Source: Rhizobiales bacterium 62-17
Lineage (GTDB): Bacteria > Pseudomonadota > Alphaproteobacteria > Rhizobiales > Beijerinckiaceae
Direction: 5' to 3'
Length of the DNA stretch: 64,000 nt
Assembly: GCA_001898965.1 (NCBI GenBank)
Contig: MKVW01000009.1
Span: forward strand, 186,001 to 250,000
The notes under the pieces were generated by a model. It saw nothing but the letters and a program-made list of their open reading frames with translations, made no database searches and was not told the DNA's origin. Positions within the stretch are counted from its first letter, which is position 1; each line of letters begins with the position of its first letter. This document shows positions 1 through 8,674 of this stretch, piece by piece. The position numbers and the translations under genes were made by a program.

Positions 1-262
1 CCCACTGCAGACCAGCACCAACGACCGGCTCTTGAATGCGCGTCGCATAGCAGCCACCACCCGACTCACTGTCGCGCATGATGGCCGGCTCCGCTGTTGG
101 CGCCGCCTCTTCAGGCTGCAGCGCCTGATAGGATTGTTCCGTCTGTTGCTGCTGATGACGATGATGGCGCGTGGCGGCCGAGGCCGGCGCCGACGCCAGA
201 CCGCCCAGCAAGGCGGCGACGGCGATAACGGGAATAAGACGCTTATGGTTCAAGCTTAACAT
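1..262 (-). CDS. Secreted hypothetical protein, C-terminus cut by window edge
   Basis: Reading the minus strand from an ATG at 262 gives an open frame of 87 codons that runs off the left edge with no stop. It starts MLSLNHKRLIPVIAVAALL and continues through a hydrophobic core to a small-residue site (ASAPASAA), a typical Sec signal peptide, followed by a His/Gln-rich stretch (RHHRHQQQQ) and a Pro/Ala/Glu-rich linker. One Cys is present in the visible part (GGGCY). No family recognised. The plus-strand frames over the same bases are Arg-rich and lack any signal, so the minus reading is preferred. The protein is probably periplasmic or extracytoplasmic; function cannot be inferred. Confidence 0.6.
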   Translation of the reverse strand, partial: MLSLNHKRLIPVIAVAALLGGLASAPASAATRHHRHQQQQTEQSYQALQPEEAAPTAEPAIMRDSESGGGCYATRIQEPVVGAGLQW

Positions 263-640
263 GATCGTGCTCCACGCGGTCGATGATCGACGATCTAAGT
301 CGATCGATGTCTCCCACGCGGGTCGGATTGCTCCGCGATTGCGGGCGCAATCCGGCGCAACCTTGGCAGTCATGCCACAAGCCTGAAGATCCGGTAATGT
401 CGCGCCCAGATGCATCTTGGCCTAAGCCAAGCGGCACAAGGACTTCGTGCTTAAAAGCCAAAATCGCGACGTTCATGCGCTCTCGGCTTCGTGAAAAGAC
501 CTATCGCGATGTTCACGCGCTCGTGCAAAGTTCACATGGACACCATCGCCCGCGATGCCCTATCGCAATTCATGGAACGCGACGAATCGCCTGCGACTCA
601 ATCACAACCGAGCCGCACGGCGATTCATCTCGCCCTTCTA
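263..640. other. Gene-free stretch between two minus-strand genes
   Basis: No convincing coding frame: the frames that cross it lack start context and belong to shadows of the downstream monooxygenase. It holds a small palindrome (CTTGGC-CTAA-GCCAAG, 416-431) without a T-run, and an imperfect direct repeat of about 19 bp (463-481 and 505-523, tcgcgaYgttcaYgcgctc). It should contain the promoter of the secreted protein on the minus strand and the end of the monooxygenase transcript. No terminator of the usual form is visible. Confidence 0.4.
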
Positions 641-1681
641 CTAGGCGAATTTCGGCATCACTTCGGAACGGAACAGTTCGAGCGAACGCAGGGCGTCAGA
701 GAGCTGCATCGTGCCGAAGAACAGATAGGCCATCATGTAATTGAGGCCCATGGTCTCGACCTGCTCGGCGATCTTCTCGGCCACGGTCGCCGGCGTGCCG
801 ACGATCATGCTGCCATCGGCCATCTGCTCTTCGAGGCCGGCGCGTGTCGGCACCTGAAAGCGTTTCGCCGCTTCGTCACTGGCATGAACGCGCAGCAGAT
901 AGGTGAGATTGGCGTGATGATGCTCGGCCGCCGGCTTGGCGATGCGCAGCGCCTCGGCTTCCGTTTCGGCGACGACGATCTGCCGGCCGACGCCGACCAC
1001 GACACCGCCCTCGAATTCGGGCTTGGGATGCGCCGCCTTGCCGTGCTTGGCGAAATGTTCGCGGAAGACCTGGATATTGCCCTTGGCCCGTTCGGTCGGT
1101 CCATTCGAGGCAAAGTGCAAACCGTGATCGCCGGCCCAGGCCGAGCCGGTGGCATTCGACGAGCCATACCACATCGGCGGCGTCGGCTGCTGCAACGGCC
1201 GCAACGGCATCGGCACGTTCTTATAATTATAGCGTTCGCTCTCGTAGCTGAAGAGCTCGCTCGTCAGCGCCGTATTCAGCGCCTTATAGGCATCGGCGAA
1301 AATATCGCGGGAGTCGTCGTGCTTGATCTTGTGATAGGCCAGTTCGAACGGCGACACGCCACGGCCGACGCCGACATCCAGCCGGCCCTTGCTCAGATGA
1401 TCGAGGATGCAGATTTCCTCGGCGAGCCGCAGCGGCGAATACAAAGGCAGCAGATAGACCAGGGGTCCAAGCCGCATACGCTTGGTGACGCGGGCGAGCG
1501 CGCCGAGCCAGATGCCGGGCACCGGCACGGTGTTGAGCGGCGAAGCATGATGTTCAGCAATATGCAGGCAGTAGAATCCGGCCTCGTCGGCCGCCTGCGC
1601 AAAGGTCAGGCGCTCGTCATACTGCGTCGCCAGCGGCCGGTCGCCCGCCATATCGATATGGTCGAAAATGCCAAACTTCAT
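641..1681 (-). CDS. LLM-class flavin-dependent monooxygenase (luciferase-like)
   Basis: 346 aa, the usual length of bacterial luciferase-like TIM-barrel monooxygenases that use reduced FMN supplied by a separate reductase. The start MKFGIFDHID is the standard N-terminal beta strand of the family, followed by the conserved YDERLTFAQAADEAGFYCLHIAEHH segment with its AEHH signature near residue 40 and the RMRLGPLVYLLPLYSPLRLAEE segment typical of the family; the late VGTPATVAEKIAEQ motif is also diagnostic. Substrate unknown; relatives oxidise aldehydes, alkanesulfonates or aromatic carbon skeletons. It stands alone, divergent from the MBL hydrolase across about 150 bp. Family assignment is firm, substrate is not. 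Confidence 0.88.
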   Translation of the reverse strand: MKFGIFDHIDMAGDRPLATQYDERLTFAQAADEAGFYCLHIAEHHASPLNTVPVPGIWLGALARVTKRMRLGPLVYLLPLYSPLRLAEEICILDHLSKGRLDVGVGRGVSPFELAYHKIKHDDSRDIFADAYKALNTALTSELFSYESERYNYKNVPMPLRPLQQPTPPMWYGSSNATGSAWAGDHGLHFASNGPTERAKGNIQVFREHFAKHGKAAHPKPEFEGGVVVGVGRQIVVAETEAEALRIAKPAAEHHHANLTYLLRVHASDEAAKRFQVPTRAGLEEQMADGSMIVGTPATVAEKIAEQVETMGLNYMMAYLFFGTMQLSDALRSLELFRSEVMPKFA

Positions 1682-1831
1682 TTTTTCCGCCCTAGTTGAA
1701 ATGATGTGCTGGACCTTAACGGGTCGCCCCGCCGCGCGAAAGAGCGGGCTGACCTGATGACATTCGCGTCATCGCCTTGACGAACAGCCGCTTCTCTCCC
1801 AAGTCCCATGGGCCATGAGTTCTGACGCGCC

Positions 1832-2890
1832 ATGAATCGCCGCCGCCTCCTCACCCTGCTCGGCCTTCTCGGCGGCGCCGGCTATGCCGGATACGCCAGC
1901 TTGCGCAATCCCTATTACAACGGCCCCGTCAGCGACCATTTCGATGGCCTGCGGTTTCACATCCCTAATATTACGAGCGATAAATCGACGGGCGATTTGC
2001 TAAAATGGCAGATCGACCGCAACAGGCAGAAATGGCCGGAACGCGCGCCTGGCGCCGCGCAAGACAAGCCGCCGGTGCGCGTCGATGGCGCCGATCTGAG
2101 AGTGACCTACGTCGGCCATGCCTCGCTGCTGATCCAGACGCATGGCGTCAACATCCTGGTCGATCCGGTGTGGTCACAGCGCGCCAGCCCCTTCCGTTTT
2201 GCCGGGCCGAAGCGGGTCAATGATCCCGGCATCGCGCTCACCGATCTGCCTCCCATCGACGTGGTTCTGGTCTCCCACAACCATTACGACCATCTCGATC
2301 TCGCCACCCTGTCGGCACTCTCGGGCAATCCGCGCACGCGCTTCCTGACACCGCTCGGCAATGACGTGATCATGCGCGGCCACGACAGCGCCATCCGCGC
2401 CGAGGCTTTCGATTGGGACGCCCGCGTCGAGGTGGGCCGCGGCGTCTTCGTGCATTTCGAACCGGCCTATCATTGGTCGGCGCGCGGCCTGTTCGACCGG
2501 CGGATGGCGCTGTGGAGCGCTTTCGTCATCGAGACGCCGTCGGGCAATATCTATCACATCGCCGACACCGGCTTTGCCGATGGAGCGATCTTCCAGCAGG
2601 CGCGCGACAAGCATAACGGCTTCCGCCTCGCCATTCTGCCGATCGGTGCTTACGAACCGCGCTGGTTCATGCGCGACCATCACATCGATCCGGATGAAGC
2701 CGTCCGTATTTTCCAGATCTGCGGCGCCGAGCGCGCTTTGGCGCATCATTGGGGCACGTTTCAACTGACCGATGAGGCGATCGACGAACCGCCGCAGCGG
2801 CTGACGGCGGCCTTGCAACGCGAAGGCATCGCCGCTTCGCTGTTTCAAACGAAGCGGCCGGGTGAAGTGCTGGAATTGGCGGTGGTTTAA
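1832..2890 (+). CDS. MBL-fold metal-dependent hydrolase, UlaG/NAPE-PLD-like
   Basis: 352 aa. The metal-binding signature HNHYDH (His149, His151, Asp153, His154) follows a VVLVS strand, and further ligands appear in the FEPAYHWSARG and YHIADTG segments, so a dinuclear zinc centre looks complete. The SLLIQT...NILVDPVW segment before it is characteristic of the UlaG / N-acylphosphatidylethanolamine phospholipase D branch, which cleaves phosphoester or lactone bonds. The N-terminus MNRRRLLTLLGLLGGAGYAG looks like a membrane anchor or export signal, so the enzyme may sit at the inner membrane. It ends 8 bp before the convergent GyrI-like gene. Exact substrate unknown. Confidence 0.85.
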   Translation: MNRRRLLTLLGLLGGAGYAGYASLRNPYYNGPVSDHFDGLRFHIPNITSDKSTGDLLKWQIDRNRQKWPERAPGAAQDKPPVRVDGADLRVTYVGHASLLIQTHGVNILVDPVWSQRASPFRFAGPKRVNDPGIALTDLPPIDVVLVSHNHYDHLDLATLSALSGNPRTRFLTPLGNDVIMRGHDSAIRAEAFDWDARVEVGRGVFVHFEPAYHWSARGLFDRRMALWSAFVIETPSGNIYHIADTGFADGAIFQQARDKHNGFRLAILPIGAYEPRWFMRDHHIDPDEAVRIFQICGAERALAHHWGTFQLTDEAIDEPPQRLTAALQREGIAASLFQTKRPGEVLELAVV

Positions 2891-2898
2891 AGACGCCG

Positions 2899-3618
2899 CT
2901 ATTTCACGAAGACGTAGATATCGACCTGTAGGTCTGTATCGTCGGAGCCTTTGCCTTCGTTGAGATATTCCTCGATGAAGAGGTCGCGTGAATCGAGGCC
3001 CTTCTCGTCGAGCCAGGCGGTGATCGCCTCATAGGTCGACTCGATTTCCTCATAGGACGAGCGGTGCTCGAATTTCACTGCTTTGCCCGCCGGCGTCTGC
3101 ATGATCTTGAAATCGGCGCCAAGCTGCGGATCGGCCGGCGGCTGATCGACCACCAGCATCGCATCGAAGCGGAAGCCGACATCGTCGGTGGAGCGGAACA
3201 CGGTCAGCGGATAGCCGGTGACCTTCAAACCCGCCCGCTTCGCCTCGGCGCGCAGTTTGGCGATCGCCTCCATGATCGTCTTATAGCCATCGTCCCAATC
3301 GGCCTTGCCGGAGAACGTCAGGGCCGGACGGGCGGTCATTTCGATCGGCTTGACCGAGGACGCATCGCCCGAGGGTTTCTCCGCTTCGGCGGAAGGCGCC
3401 GGTGGCGTCGGCACCGGGGCGGGCGCGGGTGTCGCCTGGTCGGCGGGTGGCGAAGCTGAAGGTGGTGACGGGGTTGCCGGGGCGGCCGGCGAAGCCGGTG
3501 GCGCGGGAGCCGGCGTTTGCGCCGCGAGCGGCGCGGCCAGCAGCAGCAGGGCGGCCACCGCCAGACTGAAATGCGAGTGGGGCAGCCGAAAAAGGGGCCG
3601 AGGCATAGGCACGTTCAT
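2899..3618 (-). CDS. Exported GyrI-like effector-binding domain protein
   Basis: 239 aa from the ATG at 3618, which has a GGAG about 8 bases upstream; the frame is open further but that extension lacks a ribosome site. The N-terminus (PHSHFSLAVAALLLLAAPLAAQ) is a signal peptide. Residues about 35-90 are a Pro/Ala linker made of PAP, PAS and PPS elements. The C-terminal ~150 residues resemble the GyrI-like small-molecule-binding domain found in AraC/MerR effector modules: a DDVGFRFDAMLVVD strand and a late KFEHRSSYEEIESTYEAI segment where such proteins carry their conserved acidic residue. A periplasmic GyrI-like protein with no DNA-binding part probably binds a small amphipathic molecule; this is inference. 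Confidence 0.68.
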   Translation of the reverse strand: MNVPMPRPLFRLPHSHFSLAVAALLLLAAPLAAQTPAPAPPASPAAPATPSPPSASPPADQATPAPAPVPTPPAPSAEAEKPSGDASSVKPIEMTARPALTFSGKADWDDGYKTIMEAIAKLRAEAKRAGLKVTGYPLTVFRSTDDVGFRFDAMLVVDQPPADPQLGADFKIMQTPAGKAVKFEHRSSYEEIESTYEAITAWLDEKGLDSRDLFIEEYLNEGKGSDDTDLQVDIYVFVK

Positions 3619-3821
3619 GGTCGCTCCGAAGGGCGCGCGATTCGTCGAGTGCAGTCTAACCTTACGGCGAATCCAAGACAGCCGTGTCAACGCTTGAACT
3701 CATCACGTTTCGGTTGCGGGACGCACATAATTTGGCCTCCCAGGCTCCTATCCTATATAGAGCGCCGGGAAACACCCTCCCTGACAACCCCGGAACCCGG
3801 AATTCGTTCGCCGCTTCGCTC

Positions 3822-4691
3822 ATGAATCCACTCGCGCACCGCCCCTTTTTGAAGATGAACGGCATCGGCAACGAGATCGTCGTTCTCGACCTGCGTGGCA
3901 CCGGCCTGGCCGTGCGGCCGCAGGACGCGCGCGCCATCGCCCGGGGCGAAGGTCTGGCCTACGACCAGCTCATGGTGCTGGGCGACCCGCATCAGACCGG
4001 CGCCGACGCCTTCATGACGATTTTCAACAATGACGGCTCGGAATCCGCCTCCTGCGGCAATGGCACCCGCTGCGTTGCCTGGGCACTGACCCGCGACACC
4101 GACCGCGACCGCCTGCGGCTCGAAACCAGCGCCGGCCCGCTCGACATCAGCCGCAACGGCGAGCGCAATTTCACCGTCGACATGGGGCCGCCCCGGCTTG
4201 GCTGGCGCGACATCCCGCTACGCGATCCCGTCGACGACACGCGCGCCGTTGCCGTGCCCGATGCCCCGTCCGCCATCCAGGCACTCGGCCCCTTCTCGGC
4301 CGCCAGTATGGGCAATCCGCACGCCATCTTCTGGGTGAAGGATGTGGCGGGCGTCGATGTCGCCGGCCTCGGCCCCCAGCTCGAACATCACCCGCTGTTT
4401 CCGGCGCGCGCCAATATCTCCTTCGCCGAAATCGTCAGCCGCGATCATATTCGCCTGCGCGTCTGGGAACGTGGCGCCGGCATCACCCAGGCCTGCGGCT
4501 CGGCCGCCTGCGCCACGCTCGTCTGCGCCGCCCGCAACGGCTTCACCGGCCGTAGCGCCACCGTCTCCCTGCCTGGTGGCGATCTCGTCATCACCTGGCG
4601 CGACGACGACCATGTGCTGATGACCGGCGATGTCGAACTGGAATTCGAAGGCCAGTTCGATCCCGCGCTCTTCACCGAGGCGACCGTATGA
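3822..4691 (+). CDS. dapF: Diaminopimelate epimerase
   Basis: 289 aa, normal for DapF, the PLP-independent racemase that converts LL- to meso-diaminopimelate for lysine and peptidoglycan synthesis. The N-terminal FLKMNGIGNEIVVLD motif is diagnostic. The two catalytic cysteines are visible: Cys78 in SASCGNGTRC and Cys225 in TQACGSAAC, the acid/base pair. The start at 3822 was chosen because it puts the FxKMNGxGN motif about ten residues in, as in the family; the frame is open upstream from 3684 but that part has no similarity. It overlaps the mtaB start by 4 bp (ATGA), implying co-translation, a pairing common in Rhizobiales. Confidence 0.95.
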   Translation: MNPLAHRPFLKMNGIGNEIVVLDLRGTGLAVRPQDARAIARGEGLAYDQLMVLGDPHQTGADAFMTIFNNDGSESASCGNGTRCVAWALTRDTDRDRLRLETSAGPLDISRNGERNFTVDMGPPRLGWRDIPLRDPVDDTRAVAVPDAPSAIQALGPFSAASMGNPHAIFWVKDVAGVDVAGLGPQLEHHPLFPARANISFAEIVSRDHIRLRVWERGAGITQACGSAACATLVCAARNGFTGRSATVSLPGGDLVITWRDDDHVLMTGDVELEFEGQFDPALFTEATV

Positions 4692-5983
4692 ACGCGCCGG
4701 TGCGACACGACCAGCCAGATTTGGATGCGGTCGATGTCGTCACCTTCGGTTGCCGCCTCAACACCATTGAGTCGGAAGCGATCCGCCGCGCCGCGACAGC
4801 GGCCGGCCATCGCGACGTGGTGGTGTTCAACACCTGCGCGGTAACGAACGAAGCGGTGCGCCAGGCGCGCCAGGCGATCCGCCGTACGCGCCGCGAACGG
4901 CCCGATGCTGAGATCGTCGTCACCGGCTGCGCCGCGCAGATCGACAGTGCCGCTTTCGCTGCCATGCCAGAAGTGAGCCGCGTCATCGGCAATGGCGACA
5001 AGACCAAGCCCGCCACGTGGAAGACGCTCGACTTCGGTGTGGCGGAAACGGCAAAGACCCGTGTCAACGACATCATGGCACTGCCGGAAACGGCACACCA
5101 TTTCGTCGCCGGCAGCGGCATCGATGCCATCGAAGGCCACACGCGCGCCTTCGTCGAAATTCAGAACGGCTGCGATCACCGCTGCACCTTCTGCATCATT
5201 CCTTACGGCCGCGGGCCCTCGCGTTCGGCGCCGATGGGCGATGTGGTCGAACAGATCCGCCGCCTCACCGGCAATGGCTATCGCGAAGCGGTCTTGACCG
5301 GCGTCGACATCACCTCCTATGGCGACGATCTGCCGGGCAAGCCGTCACTCGGCCGCCTGGTGCAGCACATCCTGCATCATGTGCCCGACCTCGAACGGCT
5401 GCGCCTCTCGTCGATCGACTGCATCGAGGCCGATGCGGCCTTGCTCGACGTCATCGCCAGCGACAGAAGATTCATGCCGCATCTGCATCTATCCTTGCAG
5501 GCCGGTGACGATATGATCTTGAAGCGCATGAAGCGCCGCCATCTGCGCGACGATGCCATCCGCTTCTGCGCCGACATCAAAGCAGTGCGGCCCGACATGG
5601 TGTTCGGCTGCGACATCATCGCCGGCTTCCCCACCGAGACCGAAGCGATGTTCCAGCGCTCGCTCGATCTCGTCGACGACTGCGGCCTCACCCATCTGCA
5701 CGTCTTTCCGTTTTCGCCACGCCCCAGTACGCCGGCGGCGCGCATGCCACCCGTCGATGGCACACTTATTCGCGAGCGCGCCGCGCGCCTGCGCGCCAAG
5801 GGCGAAGAACGCCTGCGCCTGCATCTCGACAGCCAGGTCGGCCGCACGGTGAGCGTTTTGGGTGAGCGCGGCGGCATCGGCCGCACGGAGGATTTCACGC
5901 CCGTGCGCATCGGTGAGCGGGCACGCGGCGAAATCATCGCAGCCACAATCACCGGCCACGACGGCACGGCGCTGTTGGTCTAG
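4688..5983 (+). CDS. mtaB: tRNA (t6A37) methylthiotransferase
   Basis: 431 aa, MtaB/YqeV type radical-SAM enzyme that adds a methylthio group to N6-threonylcarbamoyladenosine at tRNA position 37. The N-terminal UPF0004 domain carries the three cysteines of the auxiliary 4Fe-4S cluster (Cys22 in TFGCRLN, Cys50 in FNTCAVTNEA, Cys81 in VTGCAAQ); the radical-SAM triad is Cys162-Cys166-Cys169 in GCDHRCTFCIIPYGRG. A short TRAM-like C-terminal region follows residue ~375. The MtaB rather than MiaB assignment rests on the GCRLN spelling of the first motif and the overall length. It overlaps dapF by 4 bp and its stop overlaps the end of the convergent rluA-type gene by 4 bp. Confidence 0.93.
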   Translation: MNAPVRHDQPDLDAVDVVTFGCRLNTIESEAIRRAATAAGHRDVVVFNTCAVTNEAVRQARQAIRRTRRERPDAEIVVTGCAAQIDSAAFAAMPEVSRVIGNGDKTKPATWKTLDFGVAETAKTRVNDIMALPETAHHFVAGSGIDAIEGHTRAFVEIQNGCDHRCTFCIIPYGRGPSRSAPMGDVVEQIRRLTGNGYREAVLTGVDITSYGDDLPGKPSLGRLVQHILHHVPDLERLRLSSIDCIEADAALLDVIASDRRFMPHLHLSLQAGDDMILKRMKRRHLRDDAIRFCADIKAVRPDMVFGCDIIAGFPTETEAMFQRSLDLVDDCGLTHLHVFPFSPRPSTPAARMPPVDGTLIRERAARLRAKGEERLRLHLDSQVGRTVSVLGERGGIGRTEDFTPVRIGERARGEIIAATITGHDGTALLV

Positions 5984-6693
5984 GCGGCGGTTTCCGTCGT
6001 TTCGCGCCAGCCGCAGGCCGAAAGCCGCTCCCGCATATGGGCCGGGGCCGGGGCCGTCACCTTGATCGGGTCCTTGTTTTTGTAGAGCGGCACGATCACT
6101 TCCCGCGCCAGCAGTTGCAGACCGGGGCCTGTGCCCGGTGCGGCCGAGCCGTAAACCGGATCGCCGACGATGGCCCAGCCCATCGAGGCGCAATGGACCC
6201 GCAACTGGTGCGTGCGCCCGGTGAGCGGTTCCAGCGCCAGCCAGGTCAGCGCCTTGCCGTCGCTGTCCTGTCCCCGGCCCATCACCTGCCAGCGGGTCTG
6301 GGAGGGCAGGCCCAGCGGATCGACCTTCATCCACCAGCCGCGCGTCGCATCGAGCCGGCCCAGCGGCAGATCGATCAGACCCTCCGCCTCCTTCGGACCG
6401 TCCTCGACAACAGCCCAATAGAGCTTGTCCACCTGCCCGTGCTTGAACAATTTTCCCAGTTTTTCCAGAGCCTTATGGTGACGCCCCAGGACCAGGCAAC
6501 CGGCCGTGTCGCGATCGAGCCGGTGGGCCAGCGCGGGCGGACGCGGCAGGCCGAAGCGCAGCGCATCGAAATAGGCTTCCAGATTTTCGCCGCCTTTCGG
6601 GCCCTTATGCACGGCAATGCCCGCTGGTTTGTCGACCACGAGCATCAAACCGTCGCGATAAAGAAGGCGATTATTAAGTTCTTCCGGCGTCAT
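5980..6693 (-). CDS. RluA-family RNA pseudouridine synthase
   Basis: 237 aa from the ATG at 6693, placed so that MTPEELNNRLLYRDGLMLV leads into the conserved VVDKPAGIAVHKG block; the longer frame would run into the divergent ftsY leader. The catalytic aspartate is Asp60 in HRLDRDTAG, and the LTGRTHQLRVHCASMG motif is also intact. No S4 domain, so it belongs to the short RluA/TruC-like group that modifies rRNA or tRNA uridines. Exact target site unknown. The 3' end overlaps that of convergent mtaB by 4 bp, so transcripts from both sides must overlap. Confidence 0.9.
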   Translation of the reverse strand: MTPEELNNRLLYRDGLMLVVDKPAGIAVHKGPKGGENLEAYFDALRFGLPRPPALAHRLDRDTAGCLVLGRHHKALEKLGKLFKHGQVDKLYWAVVEDGPKEAEGLIDLPLGRLDATRGWWMKVDPLGLPSQTRWQVMGRGQDSDGKALTWLALEPLTGRTHQLRVHCASMGWAIVGDPVYGSAAPGTGPGLQLLAREVIVPLYKNKDPIKVTAPAPAHMRERLSACGWRETTETAA

Positions 6694-6777
6694 GGAGAAC
6701 AGGCTATCGAGGCGCGACGAATGGCCGTCAAGCCCGCGCAGGTCAAAAGGTCCGGATGGACCAAATCGGAAGGCGAA

Positions 6778-7845
6778 ATGTCGGACGACGAAAAGAAGAA
6801 ACCGGGCTTTTTCGGCCGTCTGTTCGGGCGCGACGCCGCGCCAGAGGACGTTACGGTCACCGAGCCGGCCGAGACAGCCGTCCCTGAGGCCCAATCAGAG
6901 GTTAAGCCGGAAAAGAAATCCTGGTGGCAGCGGCTCAAACAGGGCCTGTCGCGCTCCTCCTCGGCGCTCGGCCAGAGCATCGGCGACATTTTCACCAAGC
7001 GTAAGCTGGGTAATGACACCCTGGAGGAACTCGAAGACGCGCTGATCCAAGCCGATCTCGGCGTCACCATGGCCGGCCGCATCGCCGAAGCCGTCGGCAA
7101 GGGCCGCTACGACAAGGAAATCGCGCCGGAAGAAGTCCGCTCCATCATGGCCGGCGAAATCGAGAAGGTGCTGACGCCCGTTGCCAAGCCCCTCGAAATC
7201 GACGCCAGCCAAAAGCCCTTCGTCATCCTCGTCGTCGGCGTCAACGGTTCCGGCAAGACGACGACCATAGGCAAACTTTCCGGCAAGCTCGCAGCCGAAG
7301 GCCGCAAGGTGATGCTCGCCGCCGGCGACACCTTCCGCGCCGCCGCCATCGAACAGTTGAAAATCTGGGGCGGCCGCATCGGCGCCACTGTGGTCGCCCG
7401 CGCGCAAGGCTCGGATGCCGCGAGCCTTGCCTTCGAGGCCATCGAAGAGGCGCGCGCCGAAAATGCCGACGTCTTGATCATGGATACCGCCGGCCGGCTG
7501 CAGAACCGCGCCGAACTGATGGCCGAACTGGAAAAGATCGTCCGCGTCATGAAGAAAGTCGATGCGCAGGCGCCACATGCGGTGCTGCTCGTGCTCGATG
7601 CCACCGTCGGCCAGAACGCCATGTCGCAGGTGGAAATCTTCGGCCAGAAGGCTGGCGTCACCGGCCTGGTGATGACCAAACTCGACGGCACGGCGCGTGG
7701 CGGTATTCTGGTCGCCATTGCCGAGAAATTCAGCCTGCCGGTGCATTTCATCGGCGTCGGCGAACAGATGGACGATCTCGAACCCTTCGCGGCACGCGAC
7801 TTTGCCCGCGCCATCGCCGGGCTCGACGAAGTACAGGATATTTGA
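6778..7845 (+). CDS. ftsY: Signal recognition particle receptor FtsY
   Basis: 355 aa. SRP-receptor GTPase that docks SRP-ribosome complexes at the inner membrane. The N-terminal A region is short, starting MSDDEKKKPGFFGRLFGRD, followed by an acidic stretch and a KKSWWQRLKQGLSRSS amphipathic segment that would contact the membrane. The NG domain is complete: G1 GVNGSGKTTT (154-163), DTFRAAAIEQLKIW, DTAGRLQNR, and TKLDGTARGG. The start at 6778 has AAGGCGA just upstream; an in-frame ATG at 6721 would add 19 residues without similarity. It overlaps yciB by 1 bp (TGATG). Confidence 0.95.
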   Translation: MSDDEKKKPGFFGRLFGRDAAPEDVTVTEPAETAVPEAQSEVKPEKKSWWQRLKQGLSRSSSALGQSIGDIFTKRKLGNDTLEELEDALIQADLGVTMAGRIAEAVGKGRYDKEIAPEEVRSIMAGEIEKVLTPVAKPLEIDASQKPFVILVVGVNGSGKTTTIGKLSGKLAAEGRKVMLAAGDTFRAAAIEQLKIWGGRIGATVVARAQGSDAASLAFEAIEEARAENADVLIMDTAGRLQNRAELMAELEKIVRVMKKVDAQAPHAVLLVLDATVGQNAMSQVEIFGQKAGVTGLVMTKLDGTARGGILVAIAEKFSLPVHFIGVGEQMDDLEPFAARDFARAIAGLDEVQDI

Positions 7846-8504
7846 TGACCACCGAACCGACGACAGCCGCGCGCACCGCGCCACCCAAACAGAATCCGAT
7901 GCTGAAACTCGTCCTCGAAATGGGGCCGCTGGTTCTGTTCTTTCTGGCCAATTCACGCCCGGCGCTGTTTCGCCCGCTGCTCGAACCGATCATGCCCGCC
8001 TCGCTGCTCGAAGGCGAAAAGGCCGGCATTTTCGGCGCCACGCTCGTCCTCATGATCAGCGTGGTCGTCTCACTGTTCATTTCCTGGCGGCTGACCAAAC
8101 ATCTGCCGGTGATGCCGGTCGTCACCTGTATCGCCGTCGTATTCTTCGGCGCGCTGACCTTCTTCTTTCACGACGATCTGTTCATCAAACTGAAGCCGAC
8201 CATCGTCAACGTCATTTTCGGCACCATTCTGCTCGGCTCGTTGGCCTTCAACAAACTGCTGCTGCCGGTGGTGCTCGATTCCGTGATGCATCTGACGGAG
8301 GAAGGCTGGCGCAAGCTGACCATTCGCTGGGGCCTGTTCTTCTTCGTCCTCGCCGCGCTCAATGAAATCGTCTGGCGCACGCAGACGACGGATTTCTGGG
8401 TGAGCTTCAAAGTGTTCGGCATCATGCCGATCACCATCATCTTCGCGCTGGCGCAGGTGCCGTTGATCTTGAAGCACGAGATCAAGGATCCAGCGGCAGA
8501 GTAA
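7845..8504 (+). CDS. yciB: Inner-membrane septation protein YciB (IspZ)
   Basis: 219 aa with five to six predicted membrane segments separated by short polar loops. The family pattern is clear: LVLEMGPLVLFFLANS near the start, then a central DLFIKLKPTIVNVIFGTILLGSL block and a later LTIRWGLFFFVLAALNEIVWRTQTTDFWVSFKVFG block typical of YciB, which takes part in cell-envelope synthesis and septation. The ATG at 7845 sits in a TGATG with the ftsY stop; a TTG one codon earlier is in frame but less likely. ftsY-yciB pairing is standard in alphaproteobacteria. Its 3' end faces ccmG across a 170 bp gap holding a paired palindromic repeat. Confidence 0.93.
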   Translation: MTTEPTTAARTAPPKQNPMLKLVLEMGPLVLFFLANSRPALFRPLLEPIMPASLLEGEKAGIFGATLVLMISVVVSLFISWRLTKHLPVMPVVTCIAVVFFGALTFFFHDDLFIKLKPTIVNVIFGTILLGSLAFNKLLLPVVLDSVMHLTEEGWRKLTIRWGLFFFVLAALNEIVWRTQTTDFWVSFKVFGIMPITIIFALAQVPLILKHEIKDPAAE

Positions 8505-8520
8505 AAGACTCCTGCCTTTG

Positions 8521-8652
8521 TGTCATACCGGACGCCGAAGGCGATCCGGTATCCAGGGGCGTGTGGTAGCACTTACCGAAGTGCCTATGTCTATCGTTGC
8601 AATGGTGGCCCTGGATCCCGGATCACTTACTACGCAAGCGTCAGGCATGACA
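8521..8652. repeat. Paired palindromic intergenic repeat, copy 1 (yciB/ccmG)
   Basis: About 132 bp bounded by the inverted ends tgtcat (8521) and atgaca (8652). Left arm tgtcataccggacgccgaag pairs within itself around a small loop and continues to a ...tccaggggc; the right arm begins ...ggccctggatcccggatc. It is the most diverged of the full copies (ccggtat in place of the usual ccggga). It lies between the convergent 3' ends of yciB and ccmG, where it could act as a bidirectional terminator. No coding capacity. Confidence 0.8.
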
Positions 8653-8674
8653 CCAAGACTTCGGCATAATCGCC

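Noticed and set aside
416..431. Palindrome CTTGGC-CTAA-GCCAAG as terminator
   Set aside because: Stem of 6 bp without T-run on either side.
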